Assembly (NCBI GenBank): GCA_964428745.1
Contig: CAYRYZ010000050.1
Coordinates: 1 to 10,020, forward strand
DNA from: GCA-002713455 sp964428745
Lineage (GTDB): Bacteria; Fidelibacterota; Marinisomatia; Marinisomatales; TCS55
Direction: 5' to 3'
Length of the DNA stretch: 10,020 nt
Below, one piece after another: positions 1 to 7,916 of this stretch (within the stretch, counting starts at the first letter, position 1; every line of letters begins with the position of its first letter). The notes under the pieces were generated by a model. The model saw nothing but the letters and a program-made list of their open reading frames with translations. It searched no databases and had not been told where the DNA came from. A program made the position numbers and the translations under genes.

Positions 1-788
1 AAGCAGCTGAAGTTTTAGAAGTGATTGCGGGAAAAGATGAAAATGATCCAGCAACATTAAAGATTCCTAAGGGCTATGATTATTCATTTACAGACGATTT
101 AAGTGTTGATGCACTTAAAGGGAAAAAATTAGGTTTACTTCCTACTGGGTCAGATGACGAAGAAGGTAAAAAAGCTCTTGAAAAAATAAAATCAGTACTT
201 ATTAAGGGTGGTGCAGAGGTTATAGAAGTTAAAGATGATCGCGTGAATCCATCTAAAGAGGAAATACTAGTACTTATGTATGAATTCAAGGTTGGGTTAG
301 AAAAGTACTTAGAAAATTCAAATTCATCATATAAAACCTTAAAAGAATTAATAAATTTTAATGAGCAGAATAAAGAAAAGGCTCTTAAATACTTTGATCA
401 AAGCATATTTATTGAAAGTGATAAAACCTCTTCACAAAAAGCTGAATATCTTAGTGCATTAGAAGTTGTGTTAGGTTCTAGAAATCAAATTGATGAACTA
501 CTAAATGAAAACAATGTTGATGCTTTAGTTGGACTGTCATGGAGTCCTGCCTGGGAAATCAATCATGACGGAGGTGATGATGAGGCAATTGGGAAACAAA
601 GATTTTGGGTTAATGGCGGTCGGGCTGCTATGGCTGGCTATCCTAATATTATAGTTCCATTAGATTTAATTGACGGTTTGCCGATAGGAATGTCATTTAT
701 TGGTACAGCATGGGATGAAAAAAAATTAATTGAATTTGCCTATGCATTCGAAAAGTTAAATAATTTTATTCCTACTCCTGATTTTTAA
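1..788 (+). CDS. Amidase-signature family protein, peptide-amidase-like, C-terminal part (5' partial)
   Basis: The reading frame is already open at the left edge (first full codon at base 3) and ends with TAA at 786-788, so the real start is outside the window; a GTG at 21 is internal. About 261 residues are visible. The opening stretch (VIAGKDENDPAT) is the segment that follows the catalytic core in amidase-signature enzymes. The closing part, AGYPNIIVPLDLIDGLPIG followed by GTAWDEKKLIEFAYAFE, is a family hallmark. The middle segment (LMYEFKVGLEKYL, then LKELINFN) resembles the bacterial peptide amidase branch (Pam of Stenotrophomonas), which removes the C-terminal amide from peptides. The Ser-cisSer-Lys triad and glycine-rich signature lie upstream and cannot be checked. 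Family assignment is firm. The peptide-amidase substrate is inferred from recalled similarity, and other amide hydrolases remain possible. The next gene starts 22 bases downstream on the same strand. Confidence 0.9.
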   Translation, partial: AAEVLEVIAGKDENDPATLKIPKGYDYSFTDDLSVDALKGKKLGLLPTGSDDEEGKKALEKIKSVLIKGGAEVIEVKDDRVNPSKEEILVLMYEFKVGLEKYLENSNSSYKTLKELINFNEQNKEKALKYFDQSIFIESDKTSSQKAEYLSALEVVLGSRNQIDELLNENNVDALVGLSWSPAWEINHDGGDDEAIGKQRFWVNGGRAAMAGYPNIIVPLDLIDGLPIGMSFIGTAWDEKKLIEFAYAFEKLNNFIPTPDF

Positions 789-810
789 ATAACATATTGT
801 AATTTCTCAG

Positions 811-2091
811 ATGAAAAGATTCTTTTTCATAGCAATAATTAATTTCATTCTCCCTCTCTCAGCTCAATCTTGGACGATCGAAACATCAGATAGCACAAAA
901 TATAGTAATGCAAAGCAACTCAGCATAAAAAATAACACTTTAGTTTATGATGTAAGTATTGATGGAGAGCAGAAGACGATCGAGACACACCTAGATGATT
1001 TATCCCTTATTGAACGTGAAAAAGATTCACTTGATTTAATATACAGTGTATTAATCAATTATCTTTATTTCGCACTCTATCTCTTATTGTGCAAGTTTGC
1101 TGTAGCATTAATAAAACATTTTAGAAATGTTAAAAAGGATTGTTATAAAGCGAGTGAACATTTAAGAGAACTATACGATACTCAGTATAATATTTTAGCC
1201 AAGACTCCTCTACATAGTTACAAACTAAAAAATAATAAATTAAACCCAGGTCGATACTATTATAAAACATGGGTTCTATCATCTGTATTCCTAATAGTAT
1301 TTAGTTCCTTTATGTTATCTAACTTCCTTGAAAATTTTGGAGTATTGGCTACTTCGCTAATTGAAAATCCAATCAGAATAAATTTCTCTCATGTTTTAGC
1401 TTCTGCGATCGTTTTCGCGCAACTACTTACAGGAGCTGGCTATTATATATTTTATAATAATCAGAAAAAAAGTAAAGAATATATTTGGCCATTATTAAAA
1501 GTTTTAATGATGTTTTCTTTAATTTGTATTGCCTTCATAGAGATAATTATATGGGCAAATCTTTCTGCCAGCTTTGATATGACTAAAGTATTGGGATTAG
1601 GAGAATTAGATGTAGTAAAAAATTCTCTAAACTACTTCCTCGGCATTTTTGGATTGGGTCTTTCTATAATAGGTTTCTGTTCTGGATATCTAATTAGCCA
1701 ATATAGGAGTGACTCAGGCGATTCAGTTTTATTGAATAATATTAGATATGTATTTTTTACCACTATTTTAGTTTGTTTACTCTACTTACCAAGTCTTCTT
1801 TTATTGGCACTGGGCATTCTATTCTTATTAATAATTAGTCTAATTGAATTCATTATTTTGCCCGGCAACTTTATTTTTGAAAAATTTAAAAGAAATAAGT
1901 CAGAACCTACGTTGGCGGTTAATAATAAGGTTGATGAACTTAAAGATGATGTTGTTCCTGAAGTTGTAGATGAATTTGAAGATAATAAAGAAGATCAAGA
2001 TGTTGATGATAGTTATATGACTGATAGTCCTGAAAAGAGTGATGATGAGGATGAAGAGGATAACTATAATTATCGTGATTCATCAGACTAA
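811..2091 (+). CDS. Unrecognised multi-pass membrane protein with signal peptide and acidic C-terminal tail
   Basis: I do not recognise the family of this 426-residue protein. Residues 1-19 look like a signal peptide (basic start, hydrophobic core, ending LSAQS). Residues 20-70 would form a small extracytoplasmic domain rich in alternating polar/hydrophobic residues, likely beta strands. Hydrophobic segments lie near 78-102, 153-172, 193-214, 228-249, 271-295 and 312-352, the last long enough for two helices, giving about seven. The loop at 103-152 and the one near 215-227 are basic, which places them in the cytoplasm. The basic EKFKRNK after the last helix puts the tail inside too. Residues 376-426 are about half Asp/Glu with no clear fold. 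No Shine-Dalgarno is obvious before the ATG at 811. The start is chosen because it gives a clean signal peptide just after the amidase stop. It may be co-transcribed with the amidase, but no function is assigned. Confidence 0.75.
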   Translation: MKRFFFIAIINFILPLSAQSWTIETSDSTKYSNAKQLSIKNNTLVYDVSIDGEQKTIETHLDDLSLIEREKDSLDLIYSVLINYLYFALYLLLCKFAVALIKHFRNVKKDCYKASEHLRELYDTQYNILAKTPLHSYKLKNNKLNPGRYYYKTWVLSSVFLIVFSSFMLSNFLENFGVLATSLIENPIRINFSHVLASAIVFAQLLTGAGYYIFYNNQKKSKEYIWPLLKVLMMFSLICIAFIEIIIWANLSASFDMTKVLGLGELDVVKNSLNYFLGIFGLGLSIIGFCSGYLISQYRSDSGDSVLLNNIRYVFFTTILVCLLYLPSLLLLALGILFLLIISLIEFIILPGNFIFEKFKRNKSEPTLAVNNKVDELKDDVVPEVVDEFEDNKEDQDVDDSYMTDSPEKSDDEDEEDNYNYRDSSD

Positions 2092-2131
2092 TTTTATTTT
2101 ATAAACTGATATCTATTTTCTAATTTGTAAT

Positions 2132-2152
2132 TTGGAGATATATTTCTCCCAA
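2132..2152. repeat. Imperfect inverted repeat in the 83-base gap upstream of the prolyl oligopeptidase
   Basis: TTGGAGA (2132-2138) faces TCTCCCAA (2145-2152) across a 6-base loop. Pairing is 5 bp (GGAGA/TCTCC), then one bulged C, then 2 bp. No T-run follows it, so it is not a convincing intrinsic terminator. It lies between two same-strand genes, about 22 bases before the oligopeptidase start, where it could be an mRNA leader hairpin or an operator. Chance is also possible in DNA this AT-rich. I found no convincing -35/-10 pair in 2092-2174. Confidence 0.3.
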
Positions 2153-2161
2153 GTCATTAAT

Positions 2162-2167
2162 AAAGGA
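2162..2167 (+). promoter_or_regulatory. Ribosome binding site of the prolyl oligopeptidase gene
   Basis: AAAGGA lies 7 bases before the ATG at 2175. Together with the lipoprotein signal peptide that begins at that ATG, it supports this start. It is one of the clearer Shine-Dalgarno sequences in the window; several other genes here lack one. Confidence 0.6.
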
Positions 2168-2174
2168 AAATGAG

Positions 2175-4125
2175 ATGAAACGTTTATTAATTAGTTTTAT
2201 TGTTTTTATGATGGTCGGCTGCCAAAATAATGTGCAGCAGATCAATTATCCAGATACTAGAGAATCTGATCATGTTGATATATACCATGGCGTTGAAGTT
2301 GCTGACCCCTATCGGTGGTTAGAGGATGATATGTCTGATGAAACAGCCGATTGGGTTAAAACACAAAACAAAAGTACTTTTCGCTACTTGAACAAAATTC
2401 GTTTTCGCAGAAAACTTGAAAAACGAATAAAATCATTAAATAATTACGAAAAAGTCGGAGCTCCATTTAAAGAAGGTGAGTATGAATATTTTTATAAAAA
2501 TACTGGTTTGCAAAATCATTCAATCGTTTATCGCCAACCTGTAGGTAATAGTGAAAAGTCAGAAGTCTTTTTAGACCCAAATAAATTTTCTAATGATGGA
2601 ACAGTCGCGTTAAGGGGATTATCATTTAGTGAAGATGCATCTTTAGCAACATATATGATTACTGAGGGTGGCTCTGATTGGCGTAAGATTTTAGTAATTG
2701 ATGTTGAAACTCAAAAAATAATTGAAGATACCTTAAAAGATGTAAAATTTAGTGGAGTATCGTGGCGTGGAAATAAGGGCTTTTACTATAGTAGTTATGA
2801 TAATCCGAAGGATAAAAGTGCCTTATCTGCTAAGACTCAATTACATAAACTTTATTATCACAAGCTCGGAGCTTCACAGTCATCAGATCAATTAGTATAT
2901 GGCGGCGAAAAACAACCAAATCGCTATATTAGTGGATATGTTACTGAGGACCAAAACTATCTGGTTATATCAGCTTCTCAAAATACTAGTGGAAACCAGA
3001 TCTATGTAATGGATTTAAATAAGCCTAATCAGACAATAGTTCAATTAGAAGATGACTATTTTTCTCGAGTAAGTGTAGTTGATAATGATGGTAACAAATT
3101 TTTTCTCTATACAAATATTGATGCTCCAAACTACAGATTAATATCTGTAAAATTAAATCGACCATCAAAATGGATAGATGTTATTCCTGAATCGGAAAAT
3201 GTCCTTCGTGTTGGATCAGGTGGAGGATATTTTTTTGCTAATTATCTAGTAGATGCTAAATCAGAGATCAAACAATTCAACTACAAAGGAGCTCTTGTTA
3301 GGACAGTAAAATTACCAGGTATTGGCTCTGCAGGTGGTTTTGGCGCAAAGAAAGATGAAAAGGAATTATATTATTCTTTTTCATCATATACTTATCCTTC
3401 GACAACATTTAAATATGATATTGAGAATGGTGAGTCATCATTATATCGCAAACCTGAGATTGATTTTGAACCAAGTAATTATGTAACAGAACAGGTATTC
3501 TATCAAAGTAAGGACTTTACTAAAATTCCTATGTTTATCACTTACAAAAAGGGGATAGAAAGAAATGGTCAAAATCCTACAATCCTCTATGGCTATGGAG
3601 GATTTAATATAAGTCAGACTCCACGTTTTAGTNNNNNNNNNNNNNNNNNNNNNNNNNNNNNNNNNNNNNNNNNNNNNNNNNNNNNNNNNNNNNNNNNNNN
3701 NNNNNNNNNNNNNNNNNNNNNNNNNNNNNNNNGTTGCTATACCTGCAGTAGGTGTAATGGATATGTTAAGATATCATCAATTTACTGCGGGAGCAGGATG
3801 GGCAGCAGATTATGGAACAGCAGATGATTCGCCTGAAATGTTTGAGTATTTGCGAAAATATTCGCCTGTTCACGCACTAGTATCTGGAGTTTCGTATCCC
3901 GCCACACTAGTTACGACTTCTGATCATGATGATAGAGTTGTCCCTGCACATTCATTCAAATTTATTGCTGGTTTGCAAAAAGCACACACAGGAGATAACC
4001 CAGTCTTAATAAGAATTCAAACTAATGCGGGTCATGGTAGTGTATCCATGGATCAGAGGATGAAGCTTTCAGCTGATATTTTTGCTTTCATCTGGAAAAA
4101 TATGGGAGTGACGCCCAAATTATAA
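2175..4125 (+). CDS. Prolyl oligopeptidase (peptidase family S9A), lipoprotein, interrupted by an assembly gap
   Basis: This serine peptidase cuts short peptides after proline. Residues 1-16 form a lipoprotein signal with lipobox MVGC (Cys16), so it is probably membrane-anchored outside the cytoplasm. The S9A N-terminal signature is clear: NYPDTRESDHVDIYHG, then DPYRWLED. A beta-propeller region follows, and the hydrolase domain begins with PTILYGYGGFNIS just before the N run at 3633-3732. The N run removes the segment holding the nucleophile motif (GGSNGG in the family). After it the frame resumes at 3733 (VAIPAVGVMDMLRYH), includes HDDRVVPAHS with the expected catalytic Asp (codon 3928-3930) and AGHGS with the expected catalytic His (codon 4033-4035), and stops at 4123-4125. 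The visible parts give 486 and 130 residues. With the roughly 86 missing, the protein would be about 700, normal for the family. The frame change across the gap is an artefact, not a mutation. Confidence 0.93.
3633..3732. other. Assembly gap of exactly 100 N
   Basis: One hundred undetermined bases lie inside the prolyl oligopeptidase gene. The round number is typical of a scaffold gap of unknown size. Both flanks encode adjacent parts of one S9A hydrolase domain but in frames differing by one, so the true length cannot be 100 if the gene is intact. From the family pattern, about 86 residues (about 260 bases) belong here, including the catalytic serine. Confidence 0.95.
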
Positions 4126-4128
4126 TTT
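4117..4128. repeat. Perfect 12-base palindrome at the convergent gene ends
   Basis: AAATTATAATTT is its own reverse complement and contains both stop codons: TAA at 4123-4125 for the oligopeptidase and TAA at 4122-4120 for the MBL gene. Because of the symmetry both proteins end in Lys-Leu-stop. There is no GC-rich stem or T-run here, so it is not a typical intrinsic terminator. No intergenic space remains between the two converging genes. Confidence 0.7.
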
Positions 4129-5091
4129 ATTGATATAAATAAGTTCTAAGTGTACTGGCAAAAATGTTTTTGAATTCGGAGATAGTATTTTTACCTCTTC
4201 AATAAATGGTACTCCTTTTGATTCTGCAGCTTTTGATTGTGAGGCCCCATAAGGTATCCTAAAATCATCCCAGTGAGTGGGTATAATTACTTTTGGATAA
4301 TTTGTAAGCGATAGTAGTCTCTCAGTATAATTATAGATTTCTTTTCTTGAATTAGCAGATCCAGCTAATAGTACATCTGGCTGGAGTCCTCTTACTTCAT
4401 TCTCAATAAAATTCATAGATCCCATAGTTAGTACTTTATTATTATTAAATCTAAAAAAATACATTAATGAATTGCCTTCTACGAATTCTTTGATCATCAT
4501 TGGTGCTTTGACATTTTTTGGTATTATTGCTGAACTAAAGTATTGTTTTTTTCTGAGTGCAGAATGCAATGAAGGAAGCACTTTTACTGAAAAATTACCG
4601 AATGAATAATCTTCACCACCTTTCACAGTTATTATTTGATTTTCTGGAACTCCATTTGCTCTAAGAATATTAGCAAGGCTTTCAGTTCCTATAACTTTAG
4701 CACCTGTTCTTTTTGCTATATAGGGAACATCAGCCGCATGGTCAAAATGCGTGTGATGTACAAAAATATAATCAGCTGATCCTATGTGGCTATTTATAAC
4801 TGATGTATCAGGAGTGAAGCGATCTTCTCTATAATACTTTTTTCTTTTATCATTACCCCAATCTCTATTCATGGCTGATGATGAAATTGTTTTAGTTGTA
4901 CTGTTCCCAACAAGCTTAATCCTAGAAAGGTATGGATCAACTAGGATTGTAGAATTTTCATCTTTGATTTCCCAACCAGCAGCACCTAGATATTTTAAAG
5001 ATAACTGTGAATCATCATTTTTAGGTATTTGATTACAAGCTGATAAAAGTATTGTTGTAATAATTGTTATATGATAGAATTTATTTTTCAT
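4120..5091 (-). CDS. Metallo-beta-lactamase-fold hydrolase, lipoprotein (UlaG-like/Lactamase_B type)
   Basis: The start is set at the ATG at 5091 (323 residues), because it follows AGGGA by 7 bases and yields a clean lipoprotein signal, MKNKFYH...LLSAC, with Cys19. A longer reading from 5124 would overlap the upstream gene and blur that signal. The MBL fold is shown by NSTILVDPYLSRI (about 46-59), the metal motif HTHFDH (113-118), SLHS with His176, and IIPTHWDD with His273 near the end. The segment where many MBL enzymes carry a metal-bridging Asp (GDT) reads LTMGSMNF (221-228) instead, so the metal site may differ from the textbook one. Signal and lipobox place the enzyme outside the cytoplasm. 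The substrate is unknown. It is the last gene of the leftward operon, 10 bases after the CotH gene, and its stop overlaps the oppositely oriented oligopeptidase gene. Confidence 0.88.
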   Translation of the reverse strand: MKNKFYHITIITTILLSACNQIPKNDDSQLSLKYLGAAGWEIKDENSTILVDPYLSRIKLVGNSTTKTISSSAMNRDWGNDKRKKYYREDRFTPDTSVINSHIGSADYIFVHHTHFDHAADVPYIAKRTGAKVIGTESLANILRANGVPENQIITVKGGEDYSFGNFSVKVLPSLHSALRKKQYFSSAIIPKNVKAPMMIKEFVEGNSLMYFFRFNNNKVLTMGSMNFIENEVRGLQPDVLLAGSANSRKEIYNYTERLLSLTNYPKVIIPTHWDDFRIPYGASQSKAAESKGVPFIEEVKILSPNSKTFLPVHLELIYINKL

Positions 5092-5098
5092 AATAGTA

Positions 5099-5103
5099 TC
5101 CCT
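5099..5103 (-). promoter_or_regulatory. Ribosome binding site that decides the MBL lipoprotein start
   Basis: Read on the minus strand, AGGGA overlaps the TAG stop of the CotH gene and lies 7 bases before the ATG at 5091. It favours that ATG over the upstream in-frame start at 5124 and suggests translational coupling between the two lipoprotein genes. Confidence 0.6.
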
Positions 5104-6481
5104 ATTGATTTCTAGCAAATTCAAGTTGGCTTTTAAGTATGCCTATTTCCGTTTCCCAGGTAGTAGTGTTTAACGCATCACTGTGAGTATTTGTAGCTTC
5201 AACAGTTGCATCTCTAATTTGCGCCACCCATTCATCAATAAGCGCATCAACTTGTGCCTTAGAAAATGGCCCACTAACAAATTCTTTTTTTATTTCTTTA
5301 TATTCTTTTTTATAGCTTGCCCAACCTCCGATTAATTTATCGCATGATGCTGACCATTGATAAATAAAGGCTGGACCAAATGGAAAGGGTTTGCAGTCAT
5401 TCCTGGTTTCTCCCCATTTATCGGCAATGGGAGTTACTGGATTATTATTCCGCTCGATATTTTCAAATGCATTATCTAGATCCCATGGAATTAGATTGAT
5501 TTTTTTATTAGTTGGTTCTTCATACCAGAAATAATTATGATTACCACAATCACCAAAACAATACCAATGATACCATCCATCATCATTTCTAATCATGCGA
5601 TCAACAACTGCCAATGAAATTATTTTTTTTATATCCATATATTCTGAAATAATATTATTTATTTCTGTTTGATTGGAAGCTTTTTCAAGTCTTTCGCCAA
5701 AGCTTTTAATCAATTGAACTGATGGGTTCTCATCTTCATTGGTTCTTAATGCATTTAAGAAAGCTTGTTCATTATTAGCGGTTCCTTTATATGTGAGAGG
5801 CCATACTTCTTTATACAGATTCCCACCTGTATCATCAAAATTATAATTATCAAATGCGCTATCGATTACCTCAACAAGTGAGTATAGACCGGAATATTTA
5901 CCATTGATCATTAATCGTGCATGTACAGCTCTAGGTGCATTAACCCCCATTGATCTAAATAACCAATATGCTAATCGGTCATGGAGTTGACTTTTATCTA
6001 AGTTTTGCGCATGAAACTGAATTTTTTTAAGATTATAGAATAGTGACTCTCTACCGTCCCAATTGATCTTGATCTTCATTGATAATTTTGAACATGTTTT
6101 TTTACCTGAAGGATTGAACCAATCATCTCCCGTTAGACAACCAACAAAAGCACCAACTGAACCTTTGTACCTTATGCCAACTGGGCTTATTGTATCACCT
6201 TCAAATATCAGCATACCCTCAACATATTCTTCTGCAGCTGGATCAGCATCAATTTTATCTAATGCACTTTGGGGTAATTTTAATTCATAGGTTCGTAAAT
6301 TTTTCTGATCATAAATATAATCTGAATTTTCTTGGAGATACTTTTCATTCCCAGTTGGAATAATTACCGGAACAACAAATTCAGAATCATCTGATACATT
6401 ATCTGCACAGGATAGGAATAGACCAAGAGTAAGTGTGATTAATAGTCTTATTGAAACTTTCAAATTATTAACTACAATCAT
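5102..6481 (-). CDS. CotH kinase family protein, lipoprotein
   Basis: CotH proteins are atypical secreted or surface kinases, first known from Bacillus spore coats, where CotH phosphorylates coat proteins; many occur in bacteria that do not sporulate. With the ATG at 6481 this is 459 residues. A GTG four codons earlier is possible but overlaps the upstream gene, and GGTGA 8 bases before 6481 suits the ATG. Residues 1-25 form a lipoprotein signal ending LFLSC (Cys25). Family motifs are RYKGSVG (105-111), LHDRLAYWLFRSMGVNAPR (166-184), NGKYSGLYSLVE (193-204), VVDRMIRNDDGWYHWY (292-307) and IPWDLDNAFE (331-340), the last two probably forming the catalytic and metal site. Six further cysteines (115, 130, 308, 312, 363, 380) could form disulfides, fitting an extracytoplasmic site. 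It begins 1 base after the GT39 gene stops and is followed by the MBL lipoprotein. Whether it phosphorylates protein or another target is unknown. Confidence 0.87.
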   Translation of the reverse strand: MIVVNNLKVSIRLLITLTLGLFLSCADNVSDDSEFVVPVIIPTGNEKYLQENSDYIYDQKNLRTYELKLPQSALDKIDADPAAEEYVEGMLIFEGDTISPVGIRYKGSVGAFVGCLTGDDWFNPSGKKTCSKLSMKIKINWDGRESLFYNLKKIQFHAQNLDKSQLHDRLAYWLFRSMGVNAPRAVHARLMINGKYSGLYSLVEVIDSAFDNYNFDDTGGNLYKEVWPLTYKGTANNEQAFLNALRTNEDENPSVQLIKSFGERLEKASNQTEINNIISEYMDIKKIISLAVVDRMIRNDDGWYHWYCFGDCGNHNYFWYEEPTNKKINLIPWDLDNAFENIERNNNPVTPIADKWGETRNDCKPFPFGPAFIYQWSASCDKLIGGWASYKKEYKEIKKEFVSGPFSKAQVDALIDEWVAQIRDATVEATNTHSDALNTTTWETEIGILKSQLEFARNQ

Positions 6482-6482
6482 A

Positions 6483-7916
6483 TCACTTTTCACCAGAGTA
6501 ATTTTTTACGTACCAGAGAGAGAAATTTGATAATGTCTGATCATCACGTTTAATCTTGAACTTTTTTAGTGGTGATATTTTTTCAAAATAATTAATCAAA
6601 AATTCTGGCTGACCCATGCCATGTTTAATAAAAATAAAATCATTATTTTTTTGACCACGATTGGGATAAAGAAAGGAATAGAGTGTTTCTTGATATCCAA
6701 TTGATAAACAGGTTGCTTCAAGAGCAGGATCAAGATAAAAATTAATCATTGATGGTATTTGAAAATTGTTAGCAGCAATTCGAGTGTTTTGTAGTTCAGG
6801 ATTATTTTCTAGATAAGTGCCCAATGTATCTGTTAATCCTTCATACATATAATAACGATTTGTTATATCTGCGTTTCCCTTTAATGGTAGGACATGCCAA
6901 AAAGTTTGAGTTGTTATAATCATTATTAATATTAATGAATAAATTATTTGAGCATAGTATGTCTTCATGTTATTTCTATTTAACTGGAGACTGAGTAAAA
7001 ATACTCCGCTAAGAAAAACTGGTGCAGGCCAATTCAATTCAAATTTAGAGAATAACGAGTGTGCCAGAAAGTAACCTAGAGGTACAATTGTCACTACTGT
7101 AAAATATTGGATAGGTTCGGATGTCTTCCGCCATTCTTTTAGATTTAAAAATGGGCGTATAATTGAATAATAGAAAAAAAGTGGCCCACTTATAATTGCT
7201 AAACCTAACCATAGGTTGATGAATTCAGTAATTCCGCCTCCGCGGTAAATATGACTTCCTTGATTACGAACAAAAGCTAAGTCATTATTAAGGTTCCAGA
7301 TGATAAATGGTAAGAATATCAATAGTGCAACTATGAAAGAACCATAGTAATGCACATTTTTTAACCAGTAGCGTTTATCTTTTATAAAGAATGGATAAAG
7401 AGCAATTCCTATAGCCGGGAAGAGGGCTGATATTTTTGATAAAACAGCAAAGCCTAACATTACTCCACCAATATAAATATACTTTTTATCAACGCAGTAT
7501 GCTAGGTAGTAATACATAATAGCAAGTATGGTAAAAAATGTCATTGGAACATCTGGTGTAATAACAATTGCATTTGTGTGAAAAAGCATATTTGCTGTTA
7601 TGCTTAATGATAAGATAATTCCCACTTGAGTGTTAAAATATTTTTTGCCAAAAAAATATAAAATTATGGTAAGAATAGTCATCAGCGTAGTAGCAGCTAA
7701 ACGGACAGTAAAACTGTTCTCCCATATTAATGTGAAGAATTTGATCAGATATGCAATCACTGGTCCATGATCAACATACCCCCATGCTAGATGCCTGGCA
7801 TATATTGCATAATAGGCTTCATCATTAATTAATAAAGTATTAGAAATAAATAAAAGTCTAACTGCTAGTAATAGTAGACTTAATCCAATAAATAATTTGA
7901 AATTCATATTTCTCAT
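6483..7916 (-). CDS. GT39-family (ArnT/PMT-like) membrane glycosyltransferase
   Basis: Enzymes of this family take a sugar from a polyprenyl-phosphate carrier and attach it to lipid A, protein or glycan on the outer face of the inner membrane. The 477-residue protein is highly hydrophobic over residues 1-340, with about nine or more helices, and has a soluble tail of about 135 residues. The key acidic motif NDEAYYA (31-37) lies in the first loop, where ArnT and PMT carry their catalytic Asp. YVDHGPVIAYL (47-57), ITPDVPMTFF (119-128) and KFELNWPAPVFLS (291-303) are typical of bacterial members. The ATG at 7916 directly follows the TAA of the GtrA gene with no spacing; a second ATG three codons in (7907) is an alternative start. 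Pairing with GtrA supports use of a polyprenyl-phosphate-linked sugar. No GT2 enzyme to make that donor is in the window. Sugar and acceptor cannot be told from sequence. Confidence 0.87.
   Translation of the reverse strand: MRNMNFKLFIGLSLLLLAVRLLFISNTLLINDEAYYAIYARHLAWGYVDHGPVIAYLIKFFTLIWENSFTVRLAATTLMTILTIILYFFGKKYFNTQVGIILSLSITANMLFHTNAIVITPDVPMTFFTILAIMYYYLAYCVDKKYIYIGGVMLGFAVLSKISALFPAIGIALYPFFIKDKRYWLKNVHYYGSFIVALLIFLPFIIWNLNNDLAFVRNQGSHIYRGGGITEFINLWLGLAIISGPLFFYYSIIRPFLNLKEWRKTSEPIQYFTVVTIVPLGYFLAHSLFSKFELNWPAPVFLSGVFLLSLQLNRNNMKTYYAQIIYSLILIMIITTQTFWHVLPLKGNADITNRYYMYEGLTDTLGTYLENNPELQNTRIAANNFQIPSMINFYLDPALEATCLSIGYQETLYSFLYPNRGQKNNDFIFIKHGMGQPEFLINYFEKISPLKKFKIKRDDQTLSNFSLWYVKNYSGEK

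Noticed and set aside
80..289. Minus-strand open frame of 69 codons
   Set aside because: It lies wholly inside the amidase coding sequence on the opposite strand and shows low-complexity serine-rich translation with no family signal. It is a shadow frame.
873..1411. Three CGATCG hexamers (875-880, 977-982, 1406-1411), two inside near-identical GACGATCG contexts
   Set aside because: The first two encode the same short residue run (TIET) and the spacing is irregular. They do not form the octameric HIP1 repeat, and no further copies were noticed, so this looks like coincidence.
2092..2174. Possible sigma70 or Bacteroidota-type promoter upstream of the oligopeptidase
   Set aside because: TTGGAG and ATTAAT can be paired at a loose spacing, and TAATTTG resembles part of a Bacteroidota -7 element, but neither set matches well enough to call.
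3757..4125. Separate 122-residue peptidase-like gene starting at the ATG at 3757
   Set aside because: The frame is already open from 3733 with VAIPAVGV, which is internal S9A sequence. It is the C-terminus of the oligopeptidase cut off by the N gap, not a separate gene.
6063..6290. Plus-strand open frame of 75 codons
   Set aside because: It is antisense to the well-supported CotH-family gene, has no ribosome site or recognisable product, and is best explained by chance.
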